The notes under the pieces are model-generated. The model did no database searches, was not told the DNA's origin, and was given only the letters and a program-made list of their open reading frames with translations. 64,000 nt of DNA, taken from Homalodisca vitripennis (Eukaryota > Arthropoda > Insecta > Hemiptera > Cicadellidae). The stretch covers positions 6,041,001 to 6,105,000 of the forward strand of contig NC_060214.1 in assembly GCF_021130785.1 (NCBI RefSeq), read 5' to 3'. Position numbers and translations under genes: made by a program. Of the stretch, positions 38,551-50,165 are shown piece by piece; the stretch's first letter is position 1, and each line of letters starts with the position of its first letter.

Positions 38551-39407
38551 ACTTTTGAATAAAACAGATTATATCCAATAACTGAAAAGAAGAAGAGTTT
38601 AGTAGATGTTAATTCTGTGGAAAATTATTGTAATATTAATGGCAACTAGTTTAGTTCCAAAAACTCGTCAAAGCGAAAACGATGTGTGATGAAGGAGTTT
38701 TGTATAAAGTAAGATTAATTAGTTTTCTTTCAAATTTAAACTAAGCACCCAAGTTTTGTTTGTAATCGTTTACTTTACTATTTTTTCTTGAAGTATATTA
38801 TACAAAACAAAACTATAATCTGTGTTTGAGTATATGGGTTATAATAAATTCTCTCTTCCCACGGTTTAACACAAAACCTTGTATCGCTTGTGAAGACTGA
38901 TGGGATGACGTCATTATTTCTCTTTAGACTCTAACTTCAGAATTTAACTGATGTACATTACTTGTAGCAAACATACAGCGCAGTGTACTTTAAATTTATA
39001 TGTTTACAGAAGTATAGAGTGCTCAATATTGAGATCAATATATTTTAAAGGAAAACATTAAAAAGACTTTGGATGGTTATGTTTTGTCATAATACCCACG
39101 CTGAAGTTAATGCAGAACTTGACTTCCTCCCATTTTATAAGGACTTATAGTTAGGACTGATGTAAGTGTAACTTGTGTTCATTGCTTTACGTGTTTAATA
39201 TTTACAACTATCCCACGTACATATGTGGTTCGATATAACGTCATTAATTATAATCTGAAATTGCAAAGTTATTTTGGCCTATAATATTACCCTTCTTAAT
39301 GGGGCAAAGACATTTCTAATTCATAACATCAAGATACAATTCAATTAAAGTGAGGTGATTCTTCTCTTTCTGGAAAATATAATTTTTACTTTCTATTTTA
39401 AGGACCT
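38551..39407. other. Spacer with a solo copy of the 85-bp array flank
   Basis: No gene seen. The interval 38862-38925 resembles the left flank of the 85-bp array (32748-32809) but runs into unrelated DNA after GACGTCATTATT. Confidence 0.55.
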
Positions 39408-39718
39408 CATCTTTTATAGTGTTTTCAGCTAGGAAAGTAAACTAAAACACTGCGTCAAGATAAAGCACACATCTTTTATAGTGTTTTCAGCTAGGAAAGT
39501 AAACTAAAACACTGCGTCAAGATAAAGCACACATCTTTTATAGTGTTTTCAGCTAGGAAAGTAAACTAAAACACTGCGTCAAGATAAAGCACACATCTTT
39601 TATAGTGTTTTCAGCTAGGAAAGTAAACTAAAACACTGCGTCAAGATAAAGCACACATCTTTTATAGTGTTTTCAGCTAGGAAAGTAAACTAAAACACTG
39701 CGTCAAGATAAAGCACAC
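39408..39718. repeat. 62-bp minisatellite, 5 copies, hairpin in each
   Basis: Five essentially identical 62-bp units starting at CATCTTTTATAGTG. Each includes the inverted repeat AGTGTTTT...AAAACACT with an 18-nt loop, so single strands of the array could form a row of stem-loops. Near identity implies recent amplification. Confidence 0.95.
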
Positions 39719-40555
39719 CAAAGGTTTAGATTTTGTTCCACAAAGACGCCGAGACGTTCAGTCTTTAAATATGAAACTGCCGTGTAACGTTCTTGAGTAC
39801 GTTTGTCAGATGACAGCTTCATAACAACGCTGCGTTTTACAAACTTATGACCTAACTTCATTTATAATATATACAGTAAAATCCTCTTTAAAAACTATCG
39901 AGAGGCTATTATAGGGCATAAAAGAGTCTTAACTTATGTAAATCTGTTAAATAACATAATTTCTACAAACATATTGATCTGCAATGTACAGAAATGTTTA
40001 ACCCACAAAACATTCTAACATGCTATTATCGCCTAACCTTAGTTGTTCAGTAATCTTCCAAAGTGCTATTACTTGTTCAGGTATTTACTTTTTATTAAAT
40101 ACGCTGCCACTTTTCATCCAGCTCCCAATCTCACATATACGTGGCATTGCTCAAGTTAAACGGAATTTAGAGGATTACATGTTAATAGACAAAAATACAA
40201 TTAAATTGAATTCGAAAATTCCTTAAAGGTAATGTTTACATAAACATGCTAGCCAAATATTACGCAGTAGGTACTCCGTCCGTGAAACCCAAACTGTATA
40301 AACAATTTATTCATTTTATAGTTCATTAACAAAATATGAATTTTGATTAATTTGTTAATACTCGTAACAATTAAAACTGTATCGTAACTTCGTGTCTATG
40401 GGGTATTAAAAAGTACTTAAATTATGACTTCATAGTCTTCTTGATAATTGAAACTAAGGTTTATAATAGTCTTTACCTTACGATGTTTTAAGGAATAAGA
40501 GTAATTTTAAAAGAATATTAAGTATTTATTGTTAGTAACTAAATAGAGAATAAAC
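39719..40555. other. AT-rich spacer, no gene seen
   Basis: An open frame at 40020-40226 (68 codons) resembles nothing known. No repeats identified. Confidence 0.45.
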
Positions 40556-40765
40556 AAACTACACCACATATTTTCGGTACACATACACCACACATAGTCC
40601 CGATATATATACATCACATATAACCCTAACACATACACATAAAATACAATTTACATAATCCGTACATATAGTCCGGACACATATAGCTCACACAATATGA
40701 ACACATACAAGACACATAGATTGGACACATACAGCACACATAATTCGGATACATACAACACCCAG
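40556..40765. repeat. Degenerate ACACATA-rich minisatellite
   Basis: Irregular repeats of about 20-30 bp built on ACACATA with CCGGACACATA and TTCGGATACATA variants. The cysteine-rich minus-strand frame at 40626-40829 is a direct translation of this low-complexity sequence. Confidence 0.75.
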
Positions 40766-41821
40766 TGACCGAACACATACAGCTAATATAGCACCAAATC
40801 AGCAGATCCAATCCGACATTAGTATACATAGTTGATCAAGTAATACATAATGATCCTTGTAGTTAATTGCAGAAGGCAACCGTTAGTGTTTCAATGTTAC
40901 ATTGATTCGGAAATTCCATTGTTATATTATTATTATTACTATTATATATTATTTATACTTGGAGTACATCAGTCTCACTAGCGAAGCAATTTATGCAAAT
41001 GAACTTTTCGACTAAATAATATTTAATTGCTATATTTATTGCTAATCACCTGAAATACTGGCCAGTTAAAAAAAATCATAAGAGTAATTTAACCATTTTT
41101 CGTCAAAATACTTATATAGGAGAGCATGGTGTAATTTTATTTATATGGGTGATTTGTATATATGTTGTGATATAATGGGTGTAAATTTTATATAAGCCAC
41201 CAGTGGTATCGCGAAAAATGAGTAAACTTACAGATAAGTTTAAATGGGTTACTTCAACTACTTTTTTGACAGTTATATATTAATTTACAAGTTTATAGAT
41301 TTCTCCTCAATCTTTAAATTAGTTGAAATAGTAAAAACCGAAAAGTTACATCGAATGTGTCACGTTTCACGAATATCAAAAAGGCTCACGTTTGTTGCCT
41401 GTCAAAATATATTTACAGTTTTTAAAGTACATATAAAACTTACTTTTTAAAAACATTTTAATGGTTTTGAAACGCGGTTAAATTATATAATTGGCTTCTT
41501 AAAAAATACTTTCAAATATGAAATGATTTGAAATAACTAATGAATATGAAACTTATGTAGTAAAGTTCCTTTAAAGTAAGGAAAATTTTTATTACTGTAC
41601 AACCAAAAATCAAAAAAAAGTAGTTTATGCAATAACCCTGTTCTTGTAAAATGGTGGTAGCTATTACAGTGTTGTATTCCTAGATGTGGGCTCTGAAATT
41701 GAGAAAAAACGAGACAGTTTGGGCTATCTCTAATTCAGACCCAAAGTCCAACGTGTTAGACCGTTCGCCATCAGGACTCCCTACAGCATTAGTTAAAAAG
41801 TATATATGAAAAACGAATAAA
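40766..41821. other. AT-rich spacer, no gene seen
   Basis: Contains a short ATT-rich microsatellite near 40925-40950. Frames at 41244-41450 and 41680-41895 are unassigned. Confidence 0.45.
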
Positions 41822-41896
41822 AATACAGGGTGAGGCAGACCACCCGTACAGTACGTATAGCGGCCAGAATAAACGAGGTAGATTATTCGTAACAAC

Positions 41897-42950
41897 TTAA
41901 AAATTCAATTTTAAGATGTAATTGAAAGATCGTTTCCGATTCCCACCTGTACATTTTTTAAAAATTTTATTTTATAGTACGGTACTTTATTCCGTGAGAC
42001 TTGATCAAAACTAACCTTGAGTACATGAAACGTTTGACATGACGTAAATGTAAGTAATGGACTAAGGGAACTGTTTTCTTAACAAAACAAATAAAGTATC
42101 TTGAAAGAGTAACTTTTGTTTTAGTTGTCCAACTTAGATTTAAAGCTGGTAAACCTTGAGATGAATCCTGATTCATTTCCTTATGTTAAAGTGCCAATCC
42201 TCCTGTGTAAATGTTTTATAACTTCTATGCGAGTTTTAATAGTTTCAACTTACAGCGTTGCTGAATAACTTTGCTGTAAATCCACTCCACCCAACAAATG
42301 AAATTATTTACTATTATCATTATTAAAACATTGTCACAGTAAGTATAGCGGCCAAACCAAACGAGGTAGATTATTCGTAACAATTTAAACCCCCCTATTT
42401 CCACCCCAAAGAATTTAGAGAAATTATTTTGAAATCTCTAAAACTCCCAAAAGGGTAGTTTTTGGGGGGTAGGGGTGGTTTTTGGAAAATTTTCAAATGT
42501 AAAGGTTTGTTGAGTTTTATATACCTCATTTTAAAGGTATTTCTTCACTGATTATTTTGATGCAAATAATTTTGAACCTATCTTGCCGCTTATGTACAGG
42601 GTACACCAAAACGTTAAAAAAAAATCAGGGGTTTGTGGATAAGTTTTATTGCAACTACCTGCACAAATGTAGAGAGACGATATTTTTTATTCAAAAACTA
42701 ATGATGAGACGGCCTATCGAAAAATATCATCAAATGCCACCCTACCCCAAAATTTACACATTTTAAAAATACATAGAATTTTGAAATACTTAACAGCCCC
42801 AATATAAAAAAACTCAAATAGCAACCTAGGTTGTGTTGTACATCATTAGAAAGGTCTTTAAAAAATAAACATTTTCTACATTTAAAGTTTGTCTCTATCT
42901 CCAATGGTTTCAATACTGTAGTACAAAAATAGAGGTTTAATAATTTTACT
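41897..42950. repeat. Left inverted arm
   Basis: Pairs with 44813-45861. It differs from its partner by scattered substitutions and small indels, so the arms are not freshly homogenised. It contains a G/C-run segment (ACCCCCC and GGGGGGTAGGGG near 42388-42480) present in both arms. Confidence 0.9.
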
Positions 42951-43283
42951 AAGTTAGTTTGAATTTTAATATCAAAACCCCAATGAAAAAATGGAAAAAG
43001 TTGCACTTTTAAGTTTAATTTGTTTTTTAATAATGTAATAAAAAACAGGATTTCTATCACTGTAACATGTTTCAAAAGCAATATATAACCGTGGTGGTGT
43101 TCATGTTTTTAATAATCCCAAATACACGAGTTGCCCCTGGAAGAATTTTGGAACCAATTCTTTGGTCTCTTGTCTCTGTTATTATCGTTTCCCTATTCAG
43201 TTGTTCTTGTGACTACGTGGTATGAGGTAGATATTAGTTTAAATTTTTTTTAAGTACGTAGTGTAATTTTTGTTTGTTCTAAT

Positions 43284-44331
43284 ATGCCATTCTCAAATGA
43301 GGAGGGATTCCAGATGCTTATGGTATTAGGGGGATGTTTCCAAAATTACTCAGCTGCCGCTCTTCTTTATGCCCAACGTTACCCAGACCGCGAAAATCAC
43401 TCCAGGGAACGTTTTTCAAAGACTTGCTAGTCGAGTTCGTGAAACAGGTCATGTTCAACCTGACCACAACAAAGGAAAGGAACTCGCTAGACCCGTGAGA
43501 AGTGATAGGGCACCCGAAGTTTTGGCAGCCTTTGAACTGAATCCGCATGATTCTACACGAAGAGTAGTTCTTGATTCTGGTATGAGTCAAAGATCTGTTT
43601 TAAGAATTGTTCACGATCATAAAATGCACCCATATAGGATTACATCAAGAAACTCCATGGAGATGACTACCTTCATAGAATGAACTTTTGTTTGTGGGCT
43701 CGAGAAAAACTACAACAAAATCAAAACTTTCACCGTAACATTCTGTGGTGTGACGAGGCTACGTTTAGGAGGAGTAATCGAAAAGTGAACCGTCACAATA
43801 TGGGATACTGGGTGTTTGAAAACCCACACTGGATGCAAGAAGTGGGACAACCAAAGGTACTGGACCCTTAATAACCTGGTGCGGTATTATCGGTGACAAA
43901 AATTGTAGGGCCATTTCTTCTTTGACGATCGCCTAGACCGAGTATTTATATCAACTTTCTAATCGAAATCCCTGAGAAAGTCTTACAACGTATGTGGTTT
44001 ATGCACGATGGGGCACCAGCACACTACGCCGAAGATTCTCGATTAATTCTAAACGAGCAATACCCTGACAGATGGATTGGAAAGAGGCGGCCCTGTGAAC
44101 TACCCAGCGAGATCTCCTGATTTAACGTGTATGGACTTTTACTTGTGGGGTAGACTAAAAGACCTAGTGTATAAATCAAGACCAACAATTAGAGAGGAAA
44201 TGATGTGGCGGATAAGGGAGGCTATAAATACGATCAGTAGAGAAGAGATAATTAGAGCTGTAGATAGCTTCACCTCAAGGATTGAACTCTGTCTGGAAAA
44301 CAATGTGTTGCAGTTTGAGCACCGGTTTTAA
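43284..44331 (+). pseudogene. Broken IS630-Tc1-mariner superfamily transposase, D-D(41)D spacing
   Basis: Such transposases cut and rejoin element ends through three acidic residues. The frame opens at 43284 with an N-terminal block containing ENHSRERF, followed in another frame by RLASRVRETGHVQP, the helix-turn-helix-type start of insect proteins often annotated DUF4817. SQRSVLRIVHDHKMHPYRI follows. The DDE core shows ILWCDEATF (Asp codon 43752-43754), MHDGAPAHY (Asp 44007-44009) and SPDLTCMDFYLWG (Asp 44134-44136). After allowing for a one-base insertion near 44083, 41 residues separate the second and third Asp, unlike the D34D of classic mariners. The reading frame is broken at least near 43417, 43640, 43872 and 44083, so it is inactive. 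All three catalytic Asp codons survive. The remainder to 44331 is the usual C-terminal tail. Confidence 0.85.
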
Positions 44332-44812
44332 AACTCTTCATGAGGTCAGTTTACTAGGTTATTGTTAGTTTTAGTTTGATGATTGATAATTTTTCATATT
44401 GATAATTTGCCATGTTGCTGCTGTAACATGGTAGATTTATTTTCAAAACCAGTTTGAAGTGTTTATCTTTTTTAATAATGACAGGATACTCCTTCCTTCC
44501 ATGGCACTCACATCAATGATTAAATAACAACAGGTTTTCCTCCTATTACATTTTGATTAATTTAAGTGTAAAAACTTTTTATAATTCAAAATGTACTAAT
44601 TTAATAACTTGGTAATTTTCCTGTTTCATGAGAGAACTCAGCACTTATAGTAATACATTGTAGTTTACGGTGTTCCAATATCTTTTTAAATTTTAAAAGA
44701 CGTTTAAAAATTGGGTACAGTATTTTTTTAAATCATAAACATAAGGGACCAGTTTACTGTTGGAACTTTTTTTTACTTGCGCATTGCACTGACTTTTTAT
44801 AATAAATACATT

Positions 44813-45861
44813 GAGTAAAATTATTAAAAAATCCATTTTTATACTACAGTTTTGAAACCATTGGAGATAGAGACCAAACTTTAAATGTAGAAAATGTTTA
44901 TTTTTTAAATACCTTTCTAATGATGTACAACACAACCTAGGTTGCTATTTGAGGTTTTTTAGATTGGGGCTGTAAAGTATTTCAAAATTCTATGTATTTT
45001 GAAAATGTGTAAATTTTGGGGTAGGGTGGCATTTGATGATATTTTTTCGATAGGCGTCTCATCATTAGTTTTGAATAAAAATATCGTCTCTCTACATTTG
45101 TGCAGGTAGTTGCAATAAATTTACCCACAAACCCCTGATTTTTTAACGTTTTGGTATACCCTGTGCATAAGCGGCAAGTATAGGTTCAAACGTCTTGCAT
45201 CAAAATAATCAGTAAAGAAATACCTTTAAAATGAGGTATAACTCAACATACCTTTACATTTTGAAAATTTTCCAAAAACCAGCCCTACCCCCCAAAAACT
45301 ACCCTTTTGGGGAGTTTTAGAGATTTAAAAATAATTTCTCTAAATTCTTTGGGGTGGAAATAGGGGGGTTTAAATTGTTACGAATAATCTACCCTCGTTT
45401 GGTTTGGCCGCTATACTTACTGTGACAATGTTTTAATAATGATAATAGTAAATAATTTCATTTGTTGGGTGGAGTGGATTTACAGCAAAGTTATTCAGCA
45501 ACGCTGTAAGTTGAAACTATTAAAACTCGCATAGAAGTTATAAAACATTTACACAGGAGGATTGGCACTTTAACATAAGGAATGAATCAGGATTCATCTC
45601 AAGGTTTACCAGCTTTAAATCTAAGTTGGACAACTAAAACAAAAGTTACTCTTTCAAGATACTTTATTTGTTTTGTTAAGAAAACAGTTCCCTTAGTCCA
45701 TTACTTACATTTACGTCATGTCAAACGTTTCATGTACTCAAGGTTAGTTTTGATCAAGTCTCACGGAATAAAGTACCGTACTATAAAATAAAATTTTTAA
45801 AAAATGTACAGGTGGGAATCGGAAACGCTCTTTCAATTACATCTTAAAATTGAATTTTTAA
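44813..45861. repeat. Right inverted arm
   Basis: Inverted partner of 41897-42950. It holds the plus-strand copy of the shared 69-residue frame at 45582-45791, which looks like a by-product of the arm and not a gene. Confidence 0.9.
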
Positions 45862-46934
45862 TAAACAAACATGGTGTGAAACTTTTAAAATTTATTTCAT
45901 TTAAATCTAGCAATTACCCGCAGCTTTTTATGCGATATCCTATTGTACATCACAGTGTCCTATTTAAATAGGTTAATGAAAAACCTTGAAAATTAATGAT
46001 GGCCACAAGAAGATATTCGACTGCCCTGACCCAATTTAGAACAATTGGGCTTAAAGTTTAAAGAGCGACGTTTTTGGGTCCTGAAAATATAGAATGATAG
46101 TCAAAGCTTTATGAGTACCAATAAATAAACAAATTTCTTGGAATAATTTCATTACATTTGAATGAACATGTCTAACAATTTCGGTAACGCTTGTAATGTT
46201 TTAGGCAACGGTTGAGGAATACGAAGTCCGTACAAATATCTTAGTGAAAGCACTTATGACGTAGTATAATGGAAGCTTACAATAATTTATAAAATCCGAT
46301 GTAGAAATGTTTATGGTACGTACTATTTCAGTGTTTATGGCTCAGAGGTTCAAACATTAACAAAATTGCCATTTGTTCTTATTTCAGGTTCAGCATGTTC
46401 AGGAAAATTTCTGGTTTCTGGTTTGAATAAATTATTTTCAACATACCATAATAGAGTTTATTGGATTCTACGATAAAGAAATTATAATATTATCCTGAAG
46501 TTTACATACATTTACATAAAGTTTTTGCCATAAACACGACAATGACGTAAATTTAAAAAAAAACACCAGAGTACTTTAAATCATATTTAATTTAATCGAT
46601 TAATATATACAAGATCATATTGCGTTTGATCGATTAATCTATACAAACACACATTTAAACATTATTTTATCTAATTTATGATATAATACTTTGGTAATAA
46701 TATATTTATTACACTATCTAAAAACTTAAATACTACCTAATAATAATTTGAATCGTGTATCGTCAATAAGTATTTGAGTCACGTAAACAACATGTGAATA
46801 TGGAGAAATATTAAACATTAAAAAGATTGGAATTGTATATTGGTTCAGTGCTGTACTGCACTGCTTATGTTCCATTGCAGATCACAAATCAGAACGGTTG
46901 CTTATTTATTTATACGCTATAAAATATTAATTAA
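45862..46934. other. AT-rich spacer, no gene seen
   Basis: No recognised coding region. A short direct repeat around ATCGATTAAT near 46595-46640 is too small to classify. Confidence 0.5.
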
Positions 46935-49770
46935 TTTAATAAAACCTGTTTCGATGTTTTTTTGCAATTCCAACTGTTCAAAATAATAACATGATATGTA
47001 TTTTTATTTTCTCTGTGTTTAATGCTCATTCGGTTGAACTTAACCAAATCCACAACTTTCAGGAAATTATTTCTATCAGTTTTTATTCTAACTTCCTTCC
47101 ATTCTCTTCCTCGTATTCGTTCCTTTTTCTCTAGTTTGTGCTGTTTTGTGGGCAAGACAAATCATTAATGAAATATATATAAATGATAGAACTTGTATAA
47201 TTTATTATTCATTTAATATAATTACTGTATTGACTCTATGACACAAACGTGGAATATACGAGCAGTGTGAAGAGCGCCTTACATTATTGTTGCAGGCAAT
47301 ATGTATACAGCCTCAATATTGCCGCCTTGTTTTGTCAGGCGCTACATTTCAGAAACTTACGATCGGAGTATGTAGAAGTCCTTACCAAGATTCTGCATCC
47401 ATATTATTAGATTTATACGTCATAATACTTTTTATGTAAATAGTTTTCATAACTACTTATCATTGGTCGACGGCTAGACCGAAAAAAGGCAAACTGGATT
47501 GATTTAGTGGAAACAATAAACAATGAAAAGTAAACTAATATCAGTTTTCTTTTGCAGGGATTATAATTCATTACATTATTTTGATACAAAGGGGGTTAAA
47601 GAAAGTTTGGAATTCACTAAATAATTCACGCAAATTTTTTAAGACAGTACAAGTTGCAAATATTTTTCAAGTAAATTTTCAATTTTAATATTAGTTAAAG
47701 GTTATTTGCAAAAACAATTTGGAATAGAACAGTCACAATTATGTGTATTCATCAAGATATAAAGATTTTAGTTAATATATATGTAAATATATCGAAACCT
47801 GGTTAAATTACTGTTTTAAGTTTGCATCTGTGCCAACAGTATCAGAAAGTGACACAAGTGGATCAAAGGATTTTCCACCAAGTTTTTATTGAAGTTTTAT
47901 TTATATTCGCTTGTAATAAAGAAAAGTACATATTATTTTGAATGATATTTATATGTTTTTTTTTTATTTTAATTTTATGAAACAGTTCAATATTTAATTT
48001 CATTTTAATTTTGTGACAATAAGTTAACTTTAATTTAATTTATTTTATTTTAAAGAAGAAAACCTTTTTTGAAAAAAAATATAAAAAAATAAAAGTGATC
48101 GTTTAAGCTTCTGGGTATTAAATTTAAATTTACATTGCTAGATACAGAATCTTTATTCAATGTAGTTTTTTAATTTGAAGTTTTTTAATAAACTATCTTT
48201 ATAGAGATTTGAGAAAGTACTTGTATATATACCCTATTATATATAATTTATTACTTTTAAACTGGATAAATAAGTGCAGTTAAACTAATCAAAAATTTAA
48301 GTAAACGGATTTTGTGGAACTTGCGGATCTCTCTATCCGTAACATTATATTTAATCGTTGTTATGGACTTACAAGAGATGCTTAGGTGTGGGTTTGAAGT
48401 TATGTTGTTTTTTCAAAATATCAATTCAACCCAATAATTTCTTCGATTTCATGGTAAAATGTCAAACAAGCTTTCTCATATTAAACTCTAAAATGTTGTT
48501 TATGTAAATAACTTTAAAATTTTTAGTGATTATCAACTCTGAACATAATATCCTTGTTTTGTCATATCAGTTTTAATAAATATAAAAAATAAACATTTTA
48601 GAATCTAGGGATACTTAAGGGTTGTCTGTGGTTCCTTCCAAGTTTTGCTGTCGAAAATGTTTTAAATTAAAATTTTTCATATATTATTAAAATAAACATG
48701 ATATATTGTGACTATTTTGTATGATTAATTTGACTCATAGTTTGGTCTGCTGTAAACCTATCTATGTTTTGTTTAGTCGGGCCTGGGAACAGTGGATCCA
48801 GATCTGCCCCCCCCCTGCGAAGTGAGAATATTTACAGTTCTCTACTGCGAGTTAACTAACTGAATATTAGAGAGTTTGAGTATATGTAGAATACATGCTT
48901 GTGAATTTGACATAAATACAGCGTAATTTTGGAATTGATTTAAATATTCGCTTTTTGGTTAGTATTTTGAAAAATATAAGGTATCAAATGAAAAAATAAA
49001 AATGGCATAAGGATTTTACTATAGCAGATGATACAATATTTACAGAGCACAAACAAGCATCAGTAGATATCTTTAATAAAGTATGTGAGGAAATGATTGT
49101 ACAAGCAAGAGCAACAGCTGGTGAACTGTTTCCATATCTCTGCTATTTTGTCTCCCATGTGCTGCAATTTTATGTATCCAAGCTAAAAATATGTTTTGCT
49201 TTATCAGGTGCTACTACTCTTTTGTACAAAAACATTCTTAAATAATATGCCTAAATTACAGATAATATTATATCACAATTGCTTATAACAACAATGATAT
49301 GATTGCTTTTCAATTAGCTCTTAAGGGTGTTCAGAACGGCAAAATATAAATTCAATTTTAGGTTTTTTACATTTTAATATTCTAGTTTAATTTCTGAAGA
49401 GTTTGCTGGAATTTTTTTTAAATCCGATTCCAGGAACTGTTTTAATTTAATTTGGAAGAATATATTACACATCGATTATTTTAGGTAACTAAGCTATAGT
49501 AGGTGTAATTACCAAAAGGCCATGGCTTCAAATGAACTGTACGACTACTCAAAACATTTCCATCTCTCTCCAGTCATCATGAATAAGAAAAACCTATTTT
49601 TGCAGATTTGAGTTCACCTGACTTCCTTAGAAATTGTATCTATGGCAGATCATAAAATCCAAATGAGTTTGTGAACCAAATAATTTTGAATCGCCTCCCA
49701 AAAACCGTTTTCGTAGGGCTACATACTCTACACCTCGGAGTGCTGATGCCTTTAACTCATTCAACAAAGG
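46935..49770. repeat. Segmental duplication, copy 1 (partner 53150-57140)
   Basis: Long alignable stretches include GTGTGAAGAGCGCC (47269), ACGGCTAGACCG (47470), GGACTTACAAGAGATGCTTA (48365), GGAACAGTGGATCCAGA (48787) and AGGCCATGGCTTCAAATGAA (49518), all present in the same order in copy 2. This copy lacks about 1.17 kb found in copy 2 between 53760 and 54930. Divergence with many small indels shows the duplication is not recent. It contains a copy of the right terminus of element X (about 48200-48335). Confidence 0.88.
49030..49245 (+). CDS. Candidate exon or small ORF, copy 1, function unknown
   Basis: A 71-codon frame plus stop, starting in the sequence after an AG at 49026-49027 (TACTATAGCAG), which is a possible splice acceptor. 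It begins DTIFTEHKQASVDIF and later contains MIVQARATAGELFPYL. Copy 2 of the duplication (56400-56615) has exactly the same length with substitutions only, while the flanking DNA is rich in indels. About two thirds of the differences change the amino acid, so strong purifying selection is not shown. No known family was recognised. It could be an exon of a host gene, a relic of an unrecognised mobile-element protein, or chance. Confidence 0.3.
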   Translation, partial: DTIFTEHKQASVDIFNKVCEEMIVQARATAGELFPYLCYFVSHVLQFYVSKLKICFALSGATTLLYKNILK

Positions 49771-50165
49771 AAATATTGCAAGATGGTTTTAAAACATCTA
49801 GGAATGATATTTAGTCATAACTTTAGTGAACTAATGAAAAAGCTGGATATTTCTGGCTTACAAAAAGCCAGCGCATGGTTTCCGATAATCCAAAAAAGCT
49901 AGGCAAGCTCGGTCAAACAAACCGAGTACAATAATTTGGGTTCGTGCAGAATGATTGTGGAAATTTTCTCTATTGAGTATGTTGTTAAGAAAAAAATTGA
50001 GTGGAAAGTTAATTTTATAAATTGGTGACAGGGACAATGTACTAAAATCGATGATCAAATTTGCCGCCGTGTTTAGGTCTAACTTGAATGTAGACTTTAC
50101 TATTCGCGTGTAAATAACATGTAATACGCGAACCATATAGTAATCAGGCAAATTCCATGCCTCAG
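49771..50165 (-). other. Unassigned minus-strand open frame of 97 codons
   Basis: The frame 49858-50151 fills most of this interval. It has hydrophobic and basic stretches but matches no family I recognise. It lies between a segmental duplication and a satellite array, so a mobile-element origin is possible. Confidence 0.25.

Larger units (their letters stand above)
41822..45861 (+). mobile_element. Mariner-like DNA transposon with inverted arms of about 1 kb
   Basis: A left arm (about 41897-42950) and right arm (about 44813-45861) are near-perfect inverted copies, so a 69-residue frame occurs identically at 41967-42176 minus and 45582-45791 plus. Each arm has TTAA at its outer edge (41897-41900 and 45858-45861). 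Inside each arm lies a second possible terminus, ACAGGGTACACCAAAACG at 42596 and its complement near 45157-45176, of the ACAGGGT type seen in mariner-like ends. The unpaired centre holds a decayed transposase. A TACAGGGTGAGGCAG motif at about 41826 lies outside the left arm with no right-hand partner. Either the element has unusually long TIRs, or a smaller transposon sits inside an older palindromic element. I cannot decide between these from one copy. Confidence 0.8.

Noticed and set aside
40626..40829. Cysteine-rich 67-codon frame resembling a small secreted protein
   Set aside because: Direct translation of a low-complexity ACACATA-type repeat. The Cys and Tyr pattern follows the repeat, and no signal peptide is apparent.
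41967..45791. Identical 69-residue frames on opposite strands, first thought to be a duplicated gene
   Set aside because: They are the two inverted arms of one element. Identity follows from the palindrome and no protein family is recognised.
47269..47400. Possible exon at the start of the segmental duplication
   Set aside because: Open in one frame in both copies for about 35 codons, but the copies then diverge by indels and the frame is lost, so coding is not supported.
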